From the NCBI GenBank assembly GCA_030593645.1, contig JAUVGT010000109.1:1-12317 (forward strand): a stretch of DNA of 12,317 nt. The letters are read 5' to 3'. A model generated the notes under the pieces. That model did no database searches. It had not been told where the DNA came from and was given only the letters and a program-made list of their open reading frames with translations. The stretch comes from Deltaproteobacteria bacterium (GTDB taxonomy: Bacteria > Desulfobacterota > Desulfobacteria > Desulfobacterales > JAUVGT01). The translations under genes were made by a program, and so were the position numbers. Positions 1 to 6,928 of this stretch are shown piece by piece (the first letter of the stretch is position 1; every line of letters begins with the position of its first letter).

Positions 1-189
1 TTTTTAAAGGGGCGTCAGATTCCACTTCCGGATGCCAGAGGCTTGTTTTGTAATTGGGCGGTGAATGAACTTAAAATTTCTTTAAAAGAACTCTCTGAGA
101 AACTGTGTATGACACCTTCAGGGATTGGATACGCGGTTCAGCGGGGTAGAGAAATTGCAAGGAAGAAAAAATATCGACTAATCGATTAA
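1..189 (+). CDS. C-terminal fragment of a Y1/REP-associated transposase (partial)
   Basis: Frame 1 is open from the window edge to a TAA at 187-189 and gives 62 residues. The fragment begins FLKGRQIPLPDARGLF and continues with CNWAVNEL and a helix-turn-helix-like segment, LKELSEKLCMTPSGIGYAVQ, then a basic tail. From memory of the family, this is the DnaA-like DNA-binding tail attached to many IS200/RayT-type Y1 transposases of Deltaproteobacteria. The catalytic HUH and tyrosine motifs would lie upstream, outside the window, so activity cannot be judged. It ends about 80 bases before the cassette-like genes, which is consistent with an accessory region. It could also be a stand-alone HTH protein, but the position and wording favour a transposase tail. 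Confidence 0.6.
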   Translation, partial: FLKGRQIPLPDARGLFCNWAVNELKISLKELSEKLCMTPSGIGYAVQRGREIARKKKYRLID

Positions 190-222
190 TTTATTTAGTT
201 ATTTAAGAATGTCCCCTTCTTA

Positions 223-276
223 CCCAAACTCACCTAAAAAGGGGGCGCTTTCCCCTTGATGAAGTGGATGTTAGCC
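223..276 (-). other. possible degenerate attC site or cassette end
   Basis: On the minus strand, GGCTAAC (276 to 270) is an R''-like core box overlapping the stop codon of the gene at 271-675. The 10-mer TTGGGCTAAC here (279 to 270) is perfectly complementary to GTTAGCCCAA at the leading edge of the same gene (695 to 686). This is expected for the two ends of one integron cassette. The inner part folds only through AAGGGG/CCCCTT, and the only candidate R' box, GTTTGGG (229 to 223), matches GTTRRRY poorly. The distal half may be degenerate or truncated. Confidence 0.35.
236..257 (-). terminator. weak intrinsic terminator after the STAS-like gene
   Basis: Read leftward, AAGGGG, a 7-nt loop, CCCCTT and then a short T run (five Ts including the stem end) form a hairpin 13 nt past the stop codon at 271-273. 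The T tract is short, and the same hairpin could instead be the inner stem of an attC-like structure. Confidence 0.4.
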
Positions 277-675
277 CAAATTCATTTCATCTTTATCAAG
301 GTCGACTTGTAACCACGAGAGAGCCTCTTCCATGTTACGAAATACATTTGTGGTAATATCTGAATTTTCAAAGTGAGCTTCATGAGCTCTTGACATTCCA
401 AAATCTAAATCACTATTCATTACGAATGCGCAAGTTTCATTATTAAAAATTTCAACGAGTTGAACTTTTTTGATAGTAAATTTGTTTGCTTCTTCGATTG
501 ACAGACCAAATAGTGTTGCATTTCTGTAATCTACTATCTTTTTCATGGGGGGTTTATATTGGGGATCTGCGGCCAATTCTTCAATATGTTGTAATAGTTC
601 ATCAAAAGTAATCTTCCCATTTCCTAAAGCATAGACGAGTTTTCTGTTTTGGAAAATTTTATACTTGATTGGCAT
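271..675 (-). CDS. SpoIIAA/STAS-like cassette protein
   Basis: This 134-residue cytoplasmic protein has no signal peptide or membrane segment. It opens MPIKYKIFQNRKLVYALGNG (a beta strand pair). The C-terminal half runs through FGMSRAHEAHFE to VFRNMEEALSWL (about residues 92-121). That pattern is typical of the small STAS/SpoIIAA-like family in Proteobacteria, in which a 'VFR..EEAL.WL' helix closes the domain. No biochemical role can be assigned, and no conserved phospho-acceptor serine is obvious. The start is well supported: on the minus strand AGGAG lies 8 nt before the ATG, and only 13 nt separate the attC box GTTAGCC from the start. Such tight spacing between recombination site and ORF is usual for integron cassettes. 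Its stop codon lies inside the opposite cassette boundary. Confidence 0.65.
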   Translation of the reverse strand: MPIKYKIFQNRKLVYALGNGKITFDELLQHIEELAADPQYKPPMKKIVDYRNATLFGLSIEEANKFTIKKVQLVEIFNNETCAFVMNSDLDFGMSRAHEAHFENSDITTNVFRNMEEALSWLQVDLDKDEMNLG

Positions 676-688
676 ATCCTTCTCCTTG

Positions 689-761
689 GGCTAACGACCA
701 GCTGAGACACGCGCGGTTTTTTTTCCGCGTCGAATCTCAAGCGGTTGGTTCGCTGTTAAGT
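689..761 (-). other. integron attC recombination site
   Basis: On the minus strand the 73-bp segment begins with ACTTAAC, a perfect match to the R'' core RYYYAAC. It ends with GTTAGCC, a near match to the R' core GTTRRRY. Between them the arms pair as an imperfect hairpin: GCTTGAGA with TCTCAGC, leaving one unpaired T, and CGCGG with CCGCG around a loop of eight As. Outer pairs are GAACCA/TGGTC. Unpaired bulges, short arms and a size of 57-141 bp are standard for attC sites. The limited match between R'' and R' is expected because R' comes from the next cassette. It lies between two same-strand ORFs and overlaps the end of the upstream one. Confidence 0.65.
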
Positions 762-1006
762 GATGAATTTGTATGGAGTCTTTGGTTAGGGAATGGTTTT
801 ACTTTTTTCCATTCCTGTAAAGCCCTGATTCTCACCTTTTCATTCTTCCAATTCACAGGAAAATCTTCCCAGATATCGCTGAAACGGACAGCATACATAA
901 TTGGTACGATTTTTAATGTCCAAGAGTTCTCTTTGCCTGCGCCTATTGTCATTACTGAAAGTGAAATTACCAAGAATACAACTATCGCGCTTCGTAATAT
1001 TTTCAT
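737..1006 (-). CDS. small secreted cassette-encoded protein of unknown function
   Basis: An 89-residue product is read from ATG at 1006. The N-terminus MKILRSAIVVFLVISLSVMT is a clear Sec signal sequence, with likely cleavage in the IGAGKE region. The mature part, about 65 residues, is rich in Trp and Lys (WEDFPVNWKNEKVRIRALQ) and resembles nothing I can name. GAGAG (1017 to 1013) lies 6 nt before this ATG. The frame stays open upstream to 1141, but that extension lacks a better ribosome site, would hide the signal peptide and runs through the repeat at 1071-1096. ATG at 1012 is an alternative. The last eight codons lie within the attC site at 689-761, a common arrangement for cassette ORFs. 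It was probably acquired as a mobile cassette. Confidence 0.5.
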   Translation of the reverse strand: MKILRSAIVVFLVISLSVMTIGAGKENSWTLKIVPIMYAVRFSDIWEDFPVNWKNEKVRIRALQEWKKVKPFPNQRLHTNSSLNSEPTA

Positions 1007-1070
1007 TTTCATCTCTCTACCGAACATATATATTGTGCTGGTTTCTCGTGACCTTAAGAAAATCAAAGAT

Positions 1071-1096
1071 GATGGTTTCGTAAAAAGTGCAAATTT
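1071..1096 (+). repeat. solo end of the CGTAAAAAGT repeat family
   Basis: The segment GATGGTTTCGTAAAAAGTGC plus AAATTT closely matches both left-end copies of the complete element at 10289-10439 and the partial copy at 12290-12317. No matching inverted right end is found to the right before the next gene. It is therefore a solo or decayed end. Confidence 0.6.
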
Positions 1097-1266
1097 CGTC
1101 TCCAGCAGTCTTGTTTCTATCAGGTATTCAAAATTTATCAACTCTATTATTGTGTTTCACATTCCGTAAAAAAATGTCATAAAAATAACCTGTCTGCTTT
1201 AGACCCCTATATGACCCCTGGAAAAACGAAATATTGAGCGAAAAGCCATATAATAGTTACTTTTTT

Positions 1267-1296
1267 TTTACAAGACATACAGCAATATGCTATGAC
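1267..1296 (+). promoter_or_regulatory. candidate promoter for the C92/glycosyltransferase operon
   Basis: TTTACA (1267-1272) and TATGAC (1291-1296) are separated by 18 bp, giving partial matches to sigma-70 -35 and -10 boxes. They lie about 35 bp upstream of the TTG start at 1331. An alternative perfect TATAAT at 1249-1254 lacks a recognisable -35. This is prediction by eye only. Confidence 0.35.
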
Positions 1297-1330
1297 ATAT
1301 TCAATCTATCCACTCTGAAAGGAAATTCTA

Positions 1331-2863
1331 TTGAAAAATCTCATGGTATTCATCTTCATTCTCCTGGCCTCGGCAAACGGTTTCTGCGCTGAAATTAAAC
1401 TGTCTGAGTATTCACAGCAGGAACTCACACAAAAACAAACCCAGGATCTCAAATCTGTCATCTTATATCGACACGGTCTTGCTTCTATACTCGAATATGT
1501 GAAAATAAGAGATGATATTTTCCCCGCGCGGGAATTAAAAAAATCAAAAATACTCAATAAAGAACTGAGGGATGAGGCCGTTGCAATCTGGAAAAGCCTG
1601 CTCGATTATTTCATGGCCATAGACTCTGTCGCGGAACTGCATAAAGACTTTTTCAAGCTTAAAAGCAAGAAAAATCAAACATTTTCATTTAACATTTCAA
1701 GGGTAGCAATCCTGGCGGAGTACCGATTTGCCATCGAGTTTATCACTGCGGCGGAAAAAAACCCTGCCCTGGACACTCTGTTTAATGAAGCGGTACCGGA
1801 TCTTGGACTGCCCCAGGGAGTATATAAGGATTTAAAATACAGGTTCCTGAATATACGTAAAGCCGGTGAATTCACGGCTTATGAAGCTGTGGCAAGATAT
1901 TTCGGGCCTATTGATGATATTGAGCTTGCCGCGAATATTGAAGCAGACCGAAAAAAAGTCTGGGCCGCGGGAAAGGATAACGGCACAGTTTTAACTTTAA
2001 AAAACGGTCTGAATATTCTTAAAAAGGCACGAAAAAAGGCATGGTTCCCTGTCCAGAAAGGTGTCTCCAACTGGATGGGAAATACCAAGGTTTACCGAAA
2101 AGGCAAGTACCTGATTACACTTTCACAGATCAAAAAAAATGAGCATTTACTATCGCCCGGTGACATTCTTCTTGAACGGAGAGAATGGTATTTGACGAAT
2201 GTGGGAATCCCCGGATTTTGGAGCCATGCGGCTTTATATATCGGTTCCCCGGAGCAAAGGAAAAATTTTTTTAACGATCCGGAAACGCTCGCATGGGTCA
2301 GCACCATGAGGGCCGATACGTTTGAAGAACTGCTAAACACCAAATACCCGGCTACTTATAAACACTGTTTAACTCATGCAAAAAACGGATACCGGCCGAG
2401 AGTTATCGAAGCGATTGCAAAGGGTGTTGTCTTTACAACACTCGAATACTCCGCGGCATGCGATTCCCTCGCAGTATTAAGACCAAGGTTATCGAAAAAA
2501 GAGATCGCGCACGCCATATTTCGGGCATTTGAATACTACGGCCGTCCCTATGATTATGATTTTGACTTTCTTACGGAGAACAGTCTGGTATGCTCCGAAC
2601 TGGTATACAAAGCTTACGAGCCCGGAAAGGAAACCAGGGGGCTTATACTCCCGCTGGAAAGAGTCATGGGACATATGATAACCCCTGTGAATGCCTTTGC
2701 CCGGCAATTCGCGATCAATTTTGGAACGGACGCGCAGCAGACCGACCTGGTGCTGTTCATTGACGGATATGAAAAGAAAAAATACGCAAAAAAGGGAACC
2801 CTGGCGACATTTATGGAATCCTGGAAACGGCCCAAATGGCATGTGCTGATGAAGAAGAAGTGA
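1331..2863 (+). CDS. secreted YiiX/C92-type permuted papain-like hydrolase
   Basis: This 510-residue protein starts at TTG. AAAGGA at 1318-1323 sits 7 nt upstream, whereas the in-frame ATG at 1343 is too far from it. Residues 1-20 (MKNLMVFIFILLASANGFCA) form a Sec signal peptide. Residues 21-270 are a mostly helical, charged region I do not recognise. The C-terminal half matches the permuted NlpC/P60-like (C92, YiiX/YaeF) fold: LLSPGDILLE at 274-282, WSHAALYIG at 297-305 with candidate catalytic His299, RVIEAIAKGV at 357-366 and LVCSELVYKAY at 419-429 with candidate nucleophile Cys421. The His-before-Cys order is the circular permutation. Family members are thought to cleave amide or ester bonds, and the substrate here is unknown. 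The next gene starts 4 nt downstream, so the two are surely co-transcribed. Confidence 0.8.
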   Translation: MKNLMVFIFILLASANGFCAEIKLSEYSQQELTQKQTQDLKSVILYRHGLASILEYVKIRDDIFPARELKKSKILNKELRDEAVAIWKSLLDYFMAIDSVAELHKDFFKLKSKKNQTFSFNISRVAILAEYRFAIEFITAAEKNPALDTLFNEAVPDLGLPQGVYKDLKYRFLNIRKAGEFTAYEAVARYFGPIDDIELAANIEADRKKVWAAGKDNGTVLTLKNGLNILKKARKKAWFPVQKGVSNWMGNTKVYRKGKYLITLSQIKKNEHLLSPGDILLERREWYLTNVGIPGFWSHAALYIGSPEQRKNFFNDPETLAWVSTMRADTFEELLNTKYPATYKHCLTHAKNGYRPRVIEAIAKGVVFTTLEYSAACDSLAVLRPRLSKKEIAHAIFRAFEYYGRPYDYDFDFLTENSLVCSELVYKAYEPGKETRGLILPLERVMGHMITPVNAFARQFAINFGTDAQQTDLVLFIDGYEKKKYAKKGTLATFMESWKRPKWHVLMKKK

Positions 2864-2867
2864 AACA

Positions 2868-3947
2868 ATGGCAAAAATTATATACGGCGTTTCAGGTGAA
2901 GGATCGGGCCATTCGTCAAGAGCCAGGGAAATAATTTCCTATCTCGAAAAAAAGGGACACATGGTCAAGGTGGTCACCTATGATCGGGGGGTTAAAAACC
3001 TGTCGAACGATTTTGATGTATTTGAAACGGAAGGTCTGCATATTGCCAGCTCGGATAACCGGGTGTCCGTGGTCAAGACATTTACCGACAACCTGCAAAA
3101 ACTCCCGCGCGGACATAAAAAACTCCGGGAACTCCGAAAAAATATTTTTAAAAAATTTAAACCCGATTGTGTCATCACCGATTTTGAGTCAATGACCGCG
3201 TACCTGGCGAACCATTATGAGATTCCTTTGATCTCACTGGATAACCAGCACCGTCTCCGTTATATGACATTCCCATGTCCGGACCATTTGAAATCCGACA
3301 AAGTCCTTACCCGGAACATCATCCGGGCGATTATTCCGAGACCGGATGTTTCTCTTGTGACTACATTTTACTTCAGTGAAATCAAAAATGACCGTACTTT
3401 TTCCTTTCCTCCGATCCTGAGAAAAGCGGTGCTGAAATTAAAAACCACTGTAAAAAACCATATACTGGTATACCTGACCAGCGGATCAAAAACGTTTATC
3501 GATCAGCTCAGATCCTTTGAAAGAGAAAGATTTTATGTATATGGTTATGACAAAAATGAAGTGACTGGAAACATTTCATTCAAACCCTTCAGCAAAGACG
3601 GATTCCTTAAGGATCTTTCCTCATGCAAAGCGGTCATGGCAACGGCCGGCTTTACGCTGTTAACCGAATCATTTTTTCTTCGAAAGCCGTATCTCGCGTT
3701 ACCCATGATTGGCCAATTCGAACAGGAAATAAACGCCTATCTTCTTGAACAGTTAAACTACGGAAAAAACGTAAGTGATATTACAGGTGAAGCGATCGGA
3801 GATTTTCTTTATCATCTGCCCGATTATGGGAAACATCTCAGCACATACAATGCCGCGGACAACAGTGCCATACAGGCCAAACTGGATGAGCTGCTTGCGG
3901 ACAACTGCGCCCTTGCCCGGGAATTTCATGACAAACGAAATCATTGA
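2868..3947 (+). CDS. MJ1255-like glycosyltransferase (GT-B fold)
   Basis: This 359-residue cytoplasmic protein has no signal peptide. The N-terminal GVSGEGSGHSSRAREI (7-22) is the glycine-rich loop of GT-B enzymes of the MJ1255/UDP-glucuronosyltransferase-like group. CVITDFES (101-108) ends the N-terminal Rossmann domain. The C-terminal nucleotide-sugar site reads TAGFTLLTESFFLRKPYLAL followed by PMIGQFEQEINA (about 259-290). The donor sugar and acceptor cannot be told from sequence. The gene follows the C92 hydrolase with a 4-nt gap, suggesting that both act on a common surface glycan or glycolipid, one inside and one outside the inner membrane. That link is inference. No clear T-rich terminator follows. 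Confidence 0.75.
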   Translation: MAKIIYGVSGEGSGHSSRAREIISYLEKKGHMVKVVTYDRGVKNLSNDFDVFETEGLHIASSDNRVSVVKTFTDNLQKLPRGHKKLRELRKNIFKKFKPDCVITDFESMTAYLANHYEIPLISLDNQHRLRYMTFPCPDHLKSDKVLTRNIIRAIIPRPDVSLVTTFYFSEIKNDRTFSFPPILRKAVLKLKTTVKNHILVYLTSGSKTFIDQLRSFERERFYVYGYDKNEVTGNISFKPFSKDGFLKDLSSCKAVMATAGFTLLTESFFLRKPYLALPMIGQFEQEINAYLLEQLNYGKNVSDITGEAIGDFLYHLPDYGKHLSTYNAADNSAIQAKLDELLADNCALAREFHDKRNH

Positions 3948-3984
3948 AATAACAACAACTTGTTTTAACATCACTAACCTGCCG

Positions 3985-4013
3985 GTGTGATGAAAATCAC
4001 ACTCCTTGTGTGA
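3985..4013. promoter_or_regulatory. CRP/FNR-type palindrome with a third alternating arm
   Basis: TGTGA-TGAAAA-TCACA (3986-4001) is a perfect match to the TGTGA-N6-TCACA symmetric consensus of CRP-family regulators. A third arm, GTGTGA at 4008-4013, can pair with the same TCACAC (3997-4002). The RNA could therefore form either of two exclusive small hairpins. It lies 38 bp past the glycosyltransferase stop, between convergent genes, so binding-site function is uncertain. Confidence 0.3.
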
Positions 4014-4116
4014 CCAATTTCATAGGATCTTTTTGAATCAGCATGTATGCTGTCAGAAAATGGAATGATGCTCTGATATATTCTTAGAGCTTAAAACGAT
4101 TAGCCCTCCTCCTCCC

Positions 4117-4177
4117 ATACATGTTCAGAGCGGGCAATGCCGGGCCGGCCTTAATTTGCCCGCGCCTGAACATGTAT
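4117..4177. repeat. strong imperfect inverted repeat (21/22-nt arms)
   Basis: The left arm 4117-4137 begins ATACATGTTCAG and ends CGGGCAA. The right arm 4156-4177 is its reverse complement except for one or two changes near the middle. The 18-nt loop contains the palindrome GGCCGGCC. This would be a very stable hairpin in RNA from either strand. It sits between convergent genes and may block read-through in both directions, although there is no T tract. Confidence 0.7.
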
Positions 4178-4288
4178 CCTTTCCAGCACAATTTTTTCTG
4201 CATTATAGCCAATAAATTTTGGCCCCCTGCTTTCCTGTTTTTATCTACCCAATATCCCCATGCGACCAATAATCAATTACCTGAACGT

Positions 4289-6925
4289 CTATACCAGAAT
4301 TTTTTGCAGTGCTTTGCCCAGTTCATCTAATTTGTATGGTTTGATGACAACCCCTTTAAAACCGTATTTCCTGAAATCGGACATTACCGGATCGTTGGAA
4401 TACCCGCTGGAAACGATGGCATTGACCTCGGGGTCTATTTTTAACAGGTGCTGGACCGCCTCTTTTCCCCCCATCCCTCCTGGGATGGTTAGATCCATGA
4501 TCACTGCATCAAACGTCTTTCCGGATTCCATGGCCTTTTGATACCGTTTAACCGCTTCAGCACCGCCTTTTGCAAACGTGACATCATATCCCATATGGCT
4601 CAACAATTTGCCCGCAATATCTCTGATCAGCGCTTCGTCATCCACGACCAGAATTCTGCCCTTTCCGGCAAAGGCTTTTGTCCGGGTTTCTTTGACCTTC
4701 TGAACTTTTTTTTCTGATGCAGGAAGATAAATATAAAAGGTTGATCCGACACCCAGTTCGGAATCTGCCACGATATATCCATCGTGTTTGTCAATAATCG
4801 AATATGCAGTGGCCAACCCAAGTCCGCTTCCCTTTTGCTTGGTCGTAAAATAGGGATCAAATATCCGGGAAAGACGCTCTTTTGTGATACCGTTTCCCTG
4901 GTCCTGGATTGATATTCTAATGTACCTGCCGGGTTGAAGGGGCAAAGAATGTTTCGCGTCCACAACCATATTTTCAGCACAGACCTGAATTTTTCCCCCT
5001 TCCGACATTGCCTGATCCGCATTAATAATCATGTTATTGATAACCTGGCTGATCTGTCCCTCATCAATCTCTGAAGGCCACAAATCGTCCGAAAAAGAAA
5101 ATTCACACTGCACATTTGACCCTCTCAAGGCAAATATGGCGCAATCTTTGATAAGTTCCGGAATAGATAACGTCTTTTTAACCGGCGCACCACCCTTTGA
5201 AAAGGTCAGCAGCTGGCCGGTAAGATCCATAGCACGAAAAGTTGCCTTTTCCATATCCTCCAATCGTTCGAAAATCTTATCTTCCGGCGTTACATACAAT
5301 TTAGACAGGCTAATATTTCCCATGAAAGCCGTAAGGATATTGTTGAAATCATGGGCTATTCCGCCGGCGAGAAGTCCGATAGATTCAAGTTTTTGGATCT
5401 TTAAACGTTCTTCCACCATTTTTCGTTTTTCCGAGACATCCCGGAACACCAGGACCACCCCTATAATCTTGCTCTTTTTGTCAAAAATCGGAGCGGCGCT
5501 ATCGGCGATAATACGTTCTGTGCCATCCTTGGCTATCAGCACCGTCTGAATAGCAAGGCCCGCACTTTCTTCAGTTTTAATGACCTTATCCACCGGGTTT
5601 TCACAACTGTCTCGCGTCTTTTCGTTGATTATATTGAAAACCTCGAGTAGAAGCCTGCCAATGGCATCCTCCTGGGTCCAGCCTGTCAGCTTTTCTGCTT
5701 CCTTGTTAATTAAAAGGACCCTTCCTTTTATATCGGTGGTAATCACTCCGTCGCCTATGCTTCGCAGAGTCACGGCAAGGCGCTCCTTTTCAGCAGCCAG
5801 TGCTTCTTCCGCCTGTTTTCGGTCAGTGAGGTCCCGTGAGTAGATAATTACGCCTTCCACTACAGAATCATCAAGAAGATTGTTGCCGATAGCCTCAAGC
5901 GTTCGCCATGAACCATCCTTGCACAGAAAACGGAATTCAATGAGGGGAGCGACTCCAGGGATCTGGATCCGCAGGTTGAAAAAATTTACTAAATTTGGCT
6001 TATCGTCAATATGAATAAAATCAAAAATATTCTTTGTGGTTAACTCTTCCGGACAGTATCCGAGTACCTGCTTAACGGAGGGACTTAAATACCGGATGTT
6101 GCCGGAGCTATCCAGAATCGTGATAATGTCTGAAACGTTTTCGATAATGGACCGGAAATGCTTTTCACTGTTTTGCAGGGCTGTCAGTGTTTCCTGCAAT
6201 TGCTTCGCCATTTTGTTAAAAACATCGGACAGACTGCTAAACTCATCGCGGGAATGAACAACAATGCGGGTTTCCAGGTCGCCCTCCCCAATTTTCTTTG
6301 CGCCGGTTTCCAGCAGTCGTAAAGGGGCTGTCAATCGCCGTGTCATGACCATCAATACCAGCGCCAAAAGTATCGGTCCAAGCGCTCCCAAAAGCAGGAC
6401 ATAAATCCCCATACGGTCGATTGCGCCGTATACTTCGCTTTCCGGATCACTTGCAATGATGTACCATTGCCAGTTCTGGAAAAATTCATACATTGCAATA
6501 TGGCTGATCCCGCGGAAAGAATAGGAAATTTGTCCCGTTGGGTTTTGGGTTATTTCACGAAACCAGACCTCCCGGCTCACATCCATTCCCACTACGGCGT
6601 TGTCCGGATGAACAACAATGATTCCCTGTGAATCCACCACAAAGATGTAGCCTTGCTTCCCGATATCTATAGACAGCATCTCCTTACCGGCGTCCAGCTG
6701 GGCCTGTTTTACGCTCGGTTCAATGCTTTCCAGACCGTATCTGTGCAGGATATCATCCCGTTCGGAAGTGTTCTTGAGAGCCTCTTTCAGCCTTGCTTTA
6801 AGCAGGGTTTCGGCCAGATCAGTAAGTGCATTGTGGGAGAAGTAATATGTCATCCCCATTGCTGATATCAAAGATAGAACAACCAACGGCAGGGTTGTGA
6901 TCAAAATCTTGGTGTAGATCTTCAT
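4289..6925 (-). CDS. membrane hybrid histidine kinase (Cache-HAMP-PAS-PAS-HisKA-HATPase-REC)
   Basis: This protein has 878 residues. TM1 spans about 7-28 and TM2 about 173-195. Between them is a periplasmic Cache-like sensor (about 35-170; GYIFVVDSQGIIVVHPD at 92-108). HAMP follows (about 196-250), then two PAS domains (about 255-370 and 380-500). The dimerisation domain has H-box GGIAHDFNN with phospho-acceptor His525. The ATPase has N-box VINNMIINADQAM (628-640), G1 DQGNGI (675-680), F-box FDPYFTT (689-695) and G2 GSGLGLATA (699-707). A C-terminal receiver has acidic Asp762/Asp763, phospho-acceptor Asp811 and Lys862. All catalytic residues are present. There is no DNA-binding output, so the phosphoryl group must pass to a partner not seen here. 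The ATG lies 3 nt after the stop of the upstream binding-protein gene, indicating translational coupling in one operon. Confidence 0.9.
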   Translation of the reverse strand: MKIYTKILITTLPLVVLSLISAMGMTYYFSHNALTDLAETLLKARLKEALKNTSERDDILHRYGLESIEPSVKQAQLDAGKEMLSIDIGKQGYIFVVDSQGIIVVHPDNAVVGMDVSREVWFREITQNPTGQISYSFRGISHIAMYEFFQNWQWYIIASDPESEVYGAIDRMGIYVLLLGALGPILLALVLMVMTRRLTAPLRLLETGAKKIGEGDLETRIVVHSRDEFSSLSDVFNKMAKQLQETLTALQNSEKHFRSIIENVSDIITILDSSGNIRYLSPSVKQVLGYCPEELTTKNIFDFIHIDDKPNLVNFFNLRIQIPGVAPLIEFRFLCKDGSWRTLEAIGNNLLDDSVVEGVIIYSRDLTDRKQAEEALAAEKERLAVTLRSIGDGVITTDIKGRVLLINKEAEKLTGWTQEDAIGRLLLEVFNIINEKTRDSCENPVDKVIKTEESAGLAIQTVLIAKDGTERIIADSAAPIFDKKSKIIGVVLVFRDVSEKRKMVEERLKIQKLESIGLLAGGIAHDFNNILTAFMGNISLSKLYVTPEDKIFERLEDMEKATFRAMDLTGQLLTFSKGGAPVKKTLSIPELIKDCAIFALRGSNVQCEFSFSDDLWPSEIDEGQISQVINNMIINADQAMSEGGKIQVCAENMVVDAKHSLPLQPGRYIRISIQDQGNGITKERLSRIFDPYFTTKQKGSGLGLATAYSIIDKHDGYIVADSELGVGSTFYIYLPASEKKVQKVKETRTKAFAGKGRILVVDDEALIRDIAGKLLSHMGYDVTFAKGGAEAVKRYQKAMESGKTFDAVIMDLTIPGGMGGKEAVQHLLKIDPEVNAIVSSGYSNDPVMSDFRKYGFKGVVIKPYKLDELGKALQKILV

Positions 6926-6928
6926 CTT

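Larger units (their letters stand above)
1007..1330. other. intergenic region between divergent genes
   Basis: This 324-bp stretch separates the leftward cassette gene from the rightward C92 gene. It holds a lone repeat end (1071-1096), a short tandem GACCCCT pair near 1202-1218, an isolated TATAAT at 1249-1254 and the candidate promoter at 1267-1296. I see no further coding potential with a ribosome site. A shadow frame across 669-1169 on the plus strand crosses the attC site and is not credible. Confidence 0.6.
3948..4288. other. 341-bp gap between convergent genes
   Basis: This separates the ends of the glycosyltransferase and the hybrid kinase. It contains a three-arm palindrome at 3985-4013, a CAGCATGTATGCTG palindrome at 4039-4052, the strong inverted repeat at 4117-4177 and a small GCCAA/TTGGC hairpin at 4208-4223. 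No classical stem plus T-run terminator is visible on either strand. Frames in this region lack ribosome sites and recognisable products. Confidence 0.55.

Noticed and set aside
669..1169. 166-aa plus-strand frame
   Set aside because: It crosses the attC site and lies antisense to the better-supported secreted protein with a signal peptide and ribosome site.
1202..1219. Short tandem repeat GACCCCTATAT/GACCCCTGG
   Set aside because: Only two imperfect units of about 11 bp with no flanking symmetry; too weak to call an array or operator.
4084..4269. 61-aa minus-strand frame in the convergent gap
   Set aside because: It is mostly made by the inverted repeat and has no ribosome site or recognisable domain.
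5031..5549. 172-aa plus-strand frame antisense to the kinase
   Set aside because: The minus-strand frame encodes intact H-box, N-box and PAS sequence; the plus frame matches nothing.
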